Shown here: positions 1-7,736 of the stretch, piece after piece
How the letters are laid out: the number at the start of each line of letters is the position of its first letter
Numbering within the stretch: position 1 is the first letter of the stretch
Assembly: GCA_030037105.1 (NCBI GenBank)
Contig: JASHRY010000114.1
Location: 1 to 7,736 of the forward strand
DNA from: Xanthobacteraceae bacterium
Lineage (GTDB): Bacteria > Pseudomonadota > Alphaproteobacteria > Rhizobiales > Xanthobacteraceae
Length of the DNA: 7,736 nt
Direction: 5' to 3'
The notes under the pieces: model-generated
What the model saw: the letters and a program-made list of their open reading frames with translations, nothing else
The model's database searches: none
What the model was told of the DNA's origin: nothing
Position numbers and translations under genes: made by a program

Positions 1-100
1 CGCTGACCTTGTAGGTCGCCGCAACCTCGCGGCAGCTTTCGCCCGCCGCCACCGCCGCAACAACACGTTCGCGAAGATCAAGTGAATAGGGTCGAGCCAT
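1..100 (-). CDS. IS630-family transposase, N-terminal fragment cut by the window edge
   Basis: Reading the minus strand from the ATG at 98-100 gives a protein beginning MARPYSLDLRERVVAAVA, followed by a Gly-Glu-Ser-Cys-Arg-Glu-Val segment and ATYKVS. This is the characteristic start of IS630-family transposases of Rhizobiales. The segment is the first helix-turn-helix half of the DNA-binding domain; the DDE catalytic domain would lie beyond position 1 and is not visible. About 33 codons are present with no internal stop. An AGGAG Shine-Dalgarno sequence (complement of 111-115) lies 10 nt upstream of the ATG, in the loop of a perfect stem-loop. The family assignment comes from the recognised N-terminus only. 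Whether the element is intact cannot be judged here. Confidence 0.85.
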   Translation of the reverse strand, partial: MARPYSLDLRERVVAAVAAGESCREVAATYKVS

Positions 101-101
101 C

Positions 102-129
102 GATGCTGGCCTCCTCCCCAGCCAGCATC
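102..129 (-). promoter_or_regulatory. Stem-loop presenting the transposase ribosome binding site
   Basis: A perfect 9-bp inverted repeat (GATGCTGGC at 102-110, GCCAGCATC at 121-129) encloses a 10-nt loop. On the minus-strand transcript the loop reads TGGGGAGGAG, so the AGGAG Shine-Dalgarno is in the loop and the 3' arm of the stem fills the spacer directly before the ATG (98-100). The structure could restrict ribosome access or start selection and keep transposase synthesis low. The repeat and its position are seen directly; the regulatory effect is inferred. Confidence 0.55.
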
Positions 130-134
130 TTGAA

Positions 135-1206
135 TCAGAACCAACCTGATTCGGGAATCCCAAATCGATTCAGGCTCAATGAAAAAGACTCTAGAGCCTC
201 CTTCGTGCGAGAACGTATAAATTCGTCAACGTCCATACCGTCCAATTCGTCCAAATCCAGACTGATGAAACCGGCCAAGTAAAAGGCGAGCATTGCACAC
301 GCTCTCGGAATGACTTTTACGACTCGATGATTTGTAGGGTGGATTGCGCCCACAGGTTCCTCCCGGTTTGCAAACCAATGTAAGTCAGGAAGGAGCACCT
401 TTTGGCGCGCCTTAACCTCTGCCTCCATAAATCTTATTCGGCCGCCACAAGCCTCATATAAGCGCAGCAAATGCTTTGTTGCGAGATCTTTTTCCACGCT
501 GCGACGCCCGCTTATGAAATGGAAACGAGAGCGATCCAACATGCTCAGAAATTGGCTCGCAGAAGCTTCTTTCTGCCGCTGTGAGCGATCCTCGATTAGT
601 CGGTCAAGCGCTAAAAACAATGCGCTAGTCCACCAACGTTCCACGCGCGTTTCATTTAATTCTGATAGGCGACCGATGAGATATAGATAGTTTAGATTTG
701 TTGCGAGTTTCCGCGAGGTCGCGCCATGGTAACGGGGATCGCCGCGGACAAAGGCTTGGATGTCATCAGCATTCACGCGATGAGTATCCCAATTGAAATG
801 CTGCGCAACTCGATCGGCAACATAGTGCTGTGCCCACAGCGCCGGACGCGATTGAAAGCTCGCCGCGCCTTTCCACTTGCCTACGAGGCTAAAATTGAAT
901 GCAAATAAACCCAATTTGTCGAAATCAGGGGAGTGGGGGAAGTTCAAAGCTTGAAATACAAGTTCGTCGGCAATGATGTAATCTTCTCTTTGGATGGTCT
1001 TGTTGAAAAGAAAAAAATTTATCGCAATGTAATCCGGGCGATTGGTATGCGCTACTCATTCACGAAAGAGCGAGCGTGGAACATCCTGTATCGTGTCGTC
1101 AAAACCAATACGTATGATTTCATGAAGTTGTCGCAGCCCTTCTTTGGAGTCGCCCCAGCTAAAATTTTTGGTGACTTCCCGGGCGCCAATCTTCGATCTC
1201 GGCCAT
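135..1206 (-). pseudogene. Broken partner gene of the MT-A70 methyltransferase, unknown family
   Basis: The open stretch 135-947 gives 270 codons from a TTG with no Shine-Dalgarno, but this is probably not the true start. Upstream in the same frame the sequence stays protein-like (PDYIAINFFLFNKTIQ, then a segment ending ADELVFQA) up to an in-frame TGA at 1056-1058. Beyond it are SLFRE, DDTIQDVPR and KNFSWGDSKEGL, back to about 1159. That part has no ATG, GTG or TTG. One frame over, an ATG at 1204-1206 gives MAEIEDWRPGSHQKF and then TAG (1159-1161). Removing one base, for example in the A5T4 run, joins the two pieces smoothly. The gene thus seems to carry one frameshift and one nonsense change. 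Its 3' end runs into IS630 terminal sequence (last residues NRFGIPESGWF), so the native C-terminus is probably lost. The intact product would have been about 350 residues, rich in aromatic residues, with no motif I can identify. The ATG lies 2 nt after the methyltransferase stop, implying translational coupling and a shared role. Sequencing error is an alternative for the lesions. Confidence 0.7.
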
Positions 1207-1208
1207 CT

Positions 1209-1850
1209 TCAACGCTCATGAACTGTAGAGTTGTATGCGTAGGTCTTCCAGGATGGCTGATAAGAACCGTTCGCTTCATTGCCCCAGTAAAACCAGTCTG
1301 GCCGCGCTCCACGTGCGAACAACTCAAGATATGGTCCCTTAGAGCAACTCTCAATCAGGTCATACTGTTCATCCGGTTTGCGAGAGTGCTCACGTTTGCG
1401 GGAGTTAATAAAGTTTATCTGGCTTCGACCTGCTTTTTCGGTTCGCGCATTCTTGCCCTTGACTCCAAATAGCAGCAGCTCAGTCACGTTGCGAAAGTAA
1501 AAGCCCACCCCTCGCCCGTCAGACCCACCATCCTTGCGGATCTTATGCCAGACGATGTTGGTTTTGTATTGAAAGCCCCAGGCGTCTAAAACTCGTAGGC
1601 CATCGGGTAACAACGCATTGGGCACCCATAGATAGAGGTGCGCAGTGTCTTGAGCCATTGAATTAATGGGTAAGGCGCAAATTTCGTCGGTTGATAGCGT
1701 CTTGTAGCGCGAGAGACGCTGATGTTCGGGTGCGATCTTTCCGGTCCGGTTCACGAACCGCCACGGAGGATCAGCCAAAATTGTTCGAAACCTCGCCCCG
1801 TTGGTGGCTCGCGCGAGATTGGCAATCATATCGTTAGGGTGAATATTCAT
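1209..1850 (-). CDS. MT-A70 family adenine-N6 DNA methyltransferase
   Basis: The 213-residue protein has the DPPW catalytic motif at residues 27-30 (in TILADPPWRF), the signature of SAM-dependent adenine-N6 methyltransferases of the MT-A70 class. Near the C-terminus it has YLELFARGARPDWFYWGNEA, matching the usual end of the family, where the ELFAR segment helps form the SAM pocket in this permuted (beta-type) fold. The middle holds LYLWVPNALL and the NIVWHKIRK segment, also typical. The length is normal for bacterial members, so the enzyme looks complete. The ATG at 1848-1850 has a GGGGGAA purine stretch (complement of 1854-1860) just upstream. The stop is 2 nt before the ATG of the broken partner gene. 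Bacterial MT-A70 proteins occur in restriction-modification systems, phages and as orphans. With the partner disrupted this copy is probably an orphan now. Base composition is clearly less GC-rich than in uvrA, which suggests acquisition by transfer. The target sequence cannot be read from the protein. Confidence 0.9.
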   Translation of the reverse strand: MNIHPNDMIANLARATNGARFRTILADPPWRFVNRTGKIAPEHQRLSRYKTLSTDEICALPINSMAQDTAHLYLWVPNALLPDGLRVLDAWGFQYKTNIVWHKIRKDGGSDGRGVGFYFRNVTELLLFGVKGKNARTEKAGRSQINFINSRKREHSRKPDEQYDLIESCSKGPYLELFARGARPDWFYWGNEANGSYQPSWKTYAYNSTVHER

Positions 1851-1881
1851 AGCTTCCCCCGGCTTACCCCCAAATACTCCG

Positions 1882-1909
1882 ATTCTATTGGGCTTGGGAG
1901 GAGAGTAAA
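1882..1909 (-). promoter_or_regulatory. Candidate promoter of the methyltransferase cassette
   Basis: In the gap between uvrA and the methyltransferase the minus strand has a -10-like TAGAAT (complement of 1882-1887) and a -35-like TTTACT (complement of 1904-1909) separated by 16 nt. They match the sigma-70 consensus at 5 and 4 of 6 positions. The start would fall near 1875, giving a leader of about 25 nt before the ATG. The assignment is by pattern only. Confidence 0.4.
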
Positions 1910-1952
1910 GCCACCCTGTATGAGGCGCCGCGTTGGCGCTCGTTACATTACC

Positions 1953-5105
<3,153 letters not shown>

Positions 5106-5157
5106 GGACGGATGGATCTTCCTCCCGCCGCCGGCGGTGAGACATCGGGCGGAGGTC

Positions 5158-5172
5158 GAACATAGTGAGAAC
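5158..5172 (-). promoter_or_regulatory. LexA (SOS) box upstream of uvrA
   Basis: The plus strand reads GAACATAGTGAGAAC, which on the coding strand is GTTCTCACTATGTTC. This is a perfect GTTC-N7-GTTC direct repeat, the established LexA operator of alphaproteobacteria. It lies 52 nt upstream of the uvrA ATG and overlaps the candidate -10 element, where LexA would block RNA polymerase. Together with the known SOS membership of uvrA this makes the call strong. Confidence 0.88.
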
Positions 5173-5188
5173 GGGCGCGATTTGCCAG
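5159..5188 (-). promoter_or_regulatory. Candidate uvrA promoter
   Basis: The coding strand carries CTGGCA (complement of 5183-5188) as a -35-like element and TATGTT (complement of 5159-5164) as a -10-like element, separated by 18 nt. The -10 falls inside the LexA box, as expected for an SOS-repressed promoter. Matches to consensus are moderate; support comes mainly from the operator overlap. Confidence 0.5.
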
Positions 5189-5211
5189 TGCGCCCGGCGC
5201 GTCATGCCCGG

Positions 5212-5233
5212 AAAAGATGGCGCTGTACGCGCC
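5212..5233 (-). terminator. Possible weak terminator after the glycosyltransferase
   Basis: About ten bases after the glycosyltransferase stop, the minus strand forms GGCGC-GTACA-GCGCC (5219-5233) followed by ATCTTTT. A 5-bp GC stem with a short T run is marginal. If it works, it separates the membrane enzyme from the SOS-controlled uvrA transcript. Confidence 0.35.
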
Positions 5234-5242
5234 GCTCATTCG

Positions 5243-6715
5243 TCAAAAAGACAATTGCGCGTGCGCGCCGGCGCAGGCGTCGCCGCGGCACAACAAGTAG
5301 CGGGTGCGCTTGCCGGCCACATCGCGTCCCAGCACCAACGTGGCGGCGATCGGGCCGATGCGCGCGTCGGGTTTTTCCGCCAGCACGAAGCCCGAGGCGA
5401 ATTGCGGCGGCGGGCCGACGATCGGCGGCGCTGGAGCGCGCCGGGTATTGATGTCCGCCGCAATGCTGAGGCCGATCGACGTGTCGTCGGTAACGAAAAT
5501 CGGAAAGCGTCCGGCGCGCGCGATGATCGCCTGTGCGGCGCGATCGTAGCTGCCGCGGACATAATGCTCGTAGAGCGGGAACCCGATCAGCGCCGCCACA
5601 TAGGCCACGCCGACGGTCGCGATCAGCGCCTTGGCCGACAGATCGAGCATGAACTTTCCGGAATTGAGGACGATAGAGGCCGTCACCAGCGCGCACAGCG
5701 GATAGAGCGGCATGAGGTAGCGCGCGCTGCTTCCCGGCACCAGCCAATAGGGCAGCACGTTGATCGCCACGGTCGCGAGCGCGATCAGCACCGAATTCTG
5801 CCGCAGCGCAACGGCGGAAATCCGTCGCGACCACAGACAATAAAGCGCGATCGCGCTCATCGGCATGAGATACCAGATGACGCGAAACGGGTAGGCGATA
5901 AAAAGCGCGACGTAAGCGGCGATGTTCGGCGCATCGCGGTTCTGTATCGTGTACAGAATGATGCGCCGCGTTTCCGGGAATACCGAATCGCCGGCGATCG
6001 CGTAGTTCCAGACAAACGGAAACGCGAGGGCGGCGAGATGCACCGCCAGCGACGGGGGAGAGAACAGAAATCCGCGGTTGCGGTGCCGCCAGATCAAGAC
6101 AAGCGCCAAGACGGTGTAATAGAGATACCCGGTCGGCACCTTGGTGAGAAACGAAGCGATCAGCCCCAGCGCCGCGAAGAGGAGAAGCGCGGGCCGGCGT
6201 TCCTCGGTCGCGATCCACAGGCAGGCCATGGCGCCGAACGTGAACAGCGAAAACGTCGGGTCGGAATAAGCAAGCCACCCGCGATAGAGGAGCATGTCGC
6301 CGGAGAGGAACACGGCGGCGCCAAAGGCCGCGAACAGGCGATCGTTGAACAGCCGGCGAATGAGCCAGGCCAAAATGAGCCCGATCGAGAGCGTCGAGGA
6401 CGCGGCGATCAGCCGCGCGGCGATGAGAATATGCTGTTCGCCGAGGACGCCGGCGAACAGGAGAATGAGCCAGGAATAGAGGCCGGGCCTGCCGTAATTG
6501 TGACCGTAAAGCGTGGTGACGATGAAAGCCTTGTTCGCCCACATTTCCTGGGAGACGATCGCGTAGACGGCCTCCTCGCCTACATATTGCAGGATGATGT
6601 GCGGCAGAAAGCTCGCCGCGCCGGCGCCGAGGACGGCCCACATCGCGGCGGGCGAGAGAGTGAGTTCCTTGCCGAGAAACGCGCCGCGAGGGTCGAACGT
6701 CGAATGGGCGGCCAC
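5243..6715 (-). CDS. GT39/ArnT-like membrane glycosyltransferase (GT-C fold)
   Basis: A 490-residue polytopic membrane protein with roughly ten or more hydrophobic segments and a soluble C-terminal tail of about 100 residues. After the first membrane helix comes [14 protein letters not shown] (residues 46-59), then a [10 protein letters not shown] segment. This matches the layout of GT39 and ArnT-like enzymes, in which an acidic pair in the first periplasmic loop is catalytic (here E47-E48) and a KPPLLYWL-like stretch follows. Such enzymes move sugars from polyprenyl-phosphate carriers to lipid or protein acceptors on the outer face of the inner membrane. Donor and acceptor cannot be deduced, and no lipid A or polysaccharide genes flank it. 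The start is GTG (6713-6715), chosen because AAGGAG lies 5 nt upstream. A different overlapping frame is open for longer (5202-6830) but lacks membrane-protein character and is a GC-driven shadow. Confidence 0.82.
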   Translation of the reverse strand: MAAHSTFDPRGAFLGKELTLSPAAMWAVLGAGAASFLPHIILQYVGEEAVYAIVSQEMWANKAFIVTTLYGHNYGRPGLYSWLILLFAGVLGEQHILIAARLIAASSTLSIGLILAWLIRRLFNDRLFAAFGAAVFLSGDMLLYRGWLAYSDPTFSLFTFGAMACLWIATEERRPALLLFAALGLIASFLTKVPTGYLYYTVLALVLIWRHRNRGFLFSPPSLAVHLAALAFPFVWNYAIAGDSVFPETRRIILYTIQNRDAPNIAAYVALFIAYPFRVIWYLMPMSAIALYCLWSRRISAVALRQNSVLIALATVAINVLPYWLVPGSSARYLMPLYPLCALVTASIVLNSGKFMLDLSAKALIATVGVAYVAALIGFPLYEHYVRGSYDRAAQAIIARAGRFPIFVTDDTSIGLSIAADINTRRAPAPPIVGPPPQFASGFVLAEKPDARIGPIAATLVLGRDVAGKRTRYLLCRGDACAGAHAQLSF

Positions 6716-6783
6716 GAGCGCTCCTTGTGCACAGGATCGCGTTCCTCCGCGGCAGTAAACACGTCGACGGAGGCCGCGTCGAT

Positions 6784-6812
6784 TTTTGTCCAGAGAATGG
6801 ACCTGCGGTCAA
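6784..6812 (-). promoter_or_regulatory. Weak candidate promoter of the glycosyltransferase
   Basis: The minus strand has TTGACC (complement of 6807-6812), a good -35-like hexamer, followed after 17 nt by ACAAAA (complement of 6784-6789), a poor -10. The spacer holds the inverted repeat GTCCA/TGGAC (6788-6792 and 6798-6802), which could bind a regulator. The terminator just upstream implies that the gene needs its own promoter in this interval. Confidence 0.3.
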
Positions 6813-6835
6813 CTTAAAGAGAAAAAGCAAGCGTG

Positions 6836-6871
6836 AATAAACAAAAGCCCCGGGCGAAGACCCGGGGCTTT
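6836..6871 (-). terminator. Intrinsic terminator of the outer membrane protein gene
   Basis: A perfect 11-bp inverted repeat (AAAGCCCCGGG at 6844-6854, CCCGGGGCTTT at 6861-6871) with a 6-nt loop lies 28 nt after the stop of the beta-barrel gene. On the minus strand it is followed by T-rich sequence (TTTTGTTTATT). This is a textbook rho-independent terminator for the leftward transcript. The run of A bases on the other side also gives it some symmetry. Confidence 0.9.
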
Positions 6872-6899
6872 GCAGAGATTGCCGGCCCGTTTGGATCGG

Positions 6900-7586
6900 C
6901 TAGAACGAAAATTTGTAATTGAGGCCGGCGCGAATGAGGTTTTCGTCGAATTTGACGGTGGTACCGGCCACGCAATTTACATTGCATGTCGTGTTGCCAA
7001 GATCGACGAAGAGGTATTCGATTTTCGCCGTCCAATTTTGGGCAAAAGCCGCTTCGATGCCAGCGCCCGCAGTCCAACCGACGTGCGTCGCACTGTCGAA
7101 GGTTCCCGTGTCTCCAGCTTGGACATTACCGAACGCGCCGCCGCCGGTACCGTAGAACAGGACGCGATCCCAGGCGAAGCCCACGCGACCACGCGCTGTC
7201 GCCAACCAATCGCTCTTGGTTTCGCAAGTCAAGGTCGTGTAGCATGGGGTGGAGCCCTTGACATCGTTCCAGTCGCCGTCGCCCTCGATGCCGAACACGG
7301 CCGGGCCCCATTGGAAATTGGCGCCCAGCGTGCCGCCGACGAGGAACCCGTTGGTGCTGAAGTTGCCGGTCGAGATGCCGGTAGGGTCGGTCCAATTACT
7401 GTTGCCGAAGCCGTAGCCGCCGTTGACGCCGAGATAGATACCACCCCAATTGTAGACCGGCGCGGTGCTCGGCACATAGGTCGCCGGAGCCCGCGGCGGC
7501 GGCGGTGCCGGTTGCGGAAGATCGGCGGCGAAAGCCTGCCCTCCGGCCGCGAGCGCGAAAGCGCCAGCTATCAACATCCGCTTCAT
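6900..7586 (-). CDS. Outer membrane beta-barrel protein, Omp25/Omp31-like
   Basis: The 228-residue product starts with a signal peptide (MKRMLIAGAFALAAGGQAFA) and a likely cleavage after residue 20 before ADLP. A Pro/Ala-rich stretch (about 24-38) leads to VYNWGGIYLGVNGGYGFG, the usual first strand of Omp25/Omp31 family proteins of Rhizobiales. Alternating Gly/aromatic strands follow, and the protein ends in NYKFSF with a terminal phenylalanine, as needed for BAM recognition. The mature part fits an 8-stranded barrel. Two loops each carry a close cysteine pair (CYTTLTC and CNVNC), which could form disulfides in the periplasm or outside. The ATG at 7584-7586 has AGGAGA about 6 nt upstream. The gene stands alone and ends in a strong terminator. 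Family members are abundant surface proteins, some with porin or structural roles; the specific role here is not readable. Confidence 0.92.
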   Translation of the reverse strand: MKRMLIAGAFALAAGGQAFAADLPQPAPPPPRAPATYVPSTAPVYNWGGIYLGVNGGYGFGNSNWTDPTGISTGNFSTNGFLVGGTLGANFQWGPAVFGIEGDGDWNDVKGSTPCYTTLTCETKSDWLATARGRVGFAWDRVLFYGTGGGAFGNVQAGDTGTFDSATHVGWTAGAGIEAAFAQNWTAKIEYLFVDLGNTTCNVNCVAGTTVKFDENLIRAGLNYKFSF

Positions 7587-7736
7587 GTGACTCTCCTCTA
7601 CGATTACTCACGGCGCCTGCCTCACGCCGGCAACGCGCGTGGACTACCCCATCACACTGCCTAACAACTAACTGATTATGTTCGTTAAATGTGTCACTAA
7701 AAGGCCACATCCGCCGACAATCCACAAACAAAACTC
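7587..7736 (-). promoter_or_regulatory. Upstream region of the outer membrane protein gene
   Basis: This 150-bp non-coding stretch is the leader of the beta-barrel gene. A -10-like CATAAT (complement of 7675-7680) sits 17 nt from a weak -35-like CTTTTA (complement of 7698-7703), giving a leader of about 80 nt. The part beyond 7660 is notably AT-rich compared with the coding DNA. I see no gene in it. Confidence 0.35.

Larger units (their letters stand above)
1..192 (-). mobile_element. IS630-family insertion sequence, one end
   Basis: The transposase start (1-100) is preceded by about 90 bp dense in short palindromes: GATGCTGGC/GCCAGCATC (102-110 and 121-129), GAATCAG/CTGATTC (132-138 and 146-152), GGGAATCCC (153-161, nearly symmetrical) and AATCGATT (163-170). 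Such palindrome-rich ends are typical of IS termini. The outer boundary is uncertain. IS630 elements insert at TA, and a TA at 192-193 inside CTCTAG is one candidate edge. The other terminus lies outside the window, so neither the terminal inverted repeat nor the TA duplication can be confirmed. The last codons of the neighbouring broken gene run into this region. Confidence 0.6.

Noticed and set aside
1052..1354. 100-codon minus-strand frame overlapping the methyltransferase end
   Set aside because: It lies in a different frame from the methyltransferase and from the pseudogene pieces. The protein-like signal after 1206 is in the other two frames.
933..1472. 179-codon plus-strand frame opposite the methyltransferase and the broken gene
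   Set aside because: It is antisense to the DPPW methyltransferase tail and to protein-like minus-strand sequence, with no recognisable domain or ribosome binding site.
1925..1939. GCGCC/GGCGC hairpin just after the uvrA stop
   Set aside because: The stem is only 5 bp and no T run follows on the minus strand, so it is not supported as a terminator.
5165..6817. 550-codon plus-strand frame and a 542-codon minus-strand frame over the glycosyltransferase
   Set aside because: Both are rich in Arg/Gly/Asp or Arg/Pro/Ser with no family features. The 490-codon frame with GTG start has membrane helices, GT39 motifs and a good Shine-Dalgarno.

Overview
The window reads as chromosomal DNA of an alphaproteobacterium of the order Rhizobiales, most like the Bradyrhizobium/Rhodopseudomonas group. 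The grounds are the GC-rich core genes, an Omp25/Omp31-type outer membrane porin-like protein, a UvrA with alphaproteobacterial sequence character, and an upstream SOS box of the alphaproteobacterial GTTC-N7-GTTC form. All genes that can be supported lie on the minus strand, so they are read from the right end to the left end.

Right part (about 5100-7736), GC-rich core-type DNA. A small outer membrane beta-barrel gene (6900-7586) ends in a strong intrinsic terminator. Next comes a GT39/ArnT-like integral membrane glycosyltransferase (5243-6715) with its own Shine-Dalgarno sequence, and then uvrA (1953-5105). The uvrA promoter overlaps a perfect GAAC-N7-GAAC LexA box, which predicts DNA-damage induction. 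uvrA encodes 1050 residues, longer than usual, because about 150 bp of stacked palindromes (4161-4312) sit in frame inside the gene and are translated as a Pro/Gly/Arg-rich insert.

Left part (1-1950), a lower-GC accessory patch just downstream of uvrA. It holds an apparently intact MT-A70 family adenine methyltransferase (1209-1850). Two bases after its stop is the ATG of a second gene that is now broken (135-1206). The longest open stretch of that gene (135-947) looks like an ordinary 270-codon ORF with a TTG start. However, the same frame continues upstream with protein-like sequence to an in-frame TGA (1056-1058), past it to about 1159, and then needs a one-base shift to join the ATG. Its 3' end runs into the terminal region of an IS630-family insertion sequence, whose transposase N-terminus fills positions 1-100.

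Interpretation: the left part looks like a two-gene DNA-modification cassette (methyltransferase plus unknown partner, possibly restriction or defence) that entered downstream of uvrA. The partner then decayed by point mutations and an IS630 element, leaving an orphan methyltransferase. The partner family is not one I can name with confidence, so this is the most likely place for something undescribed.
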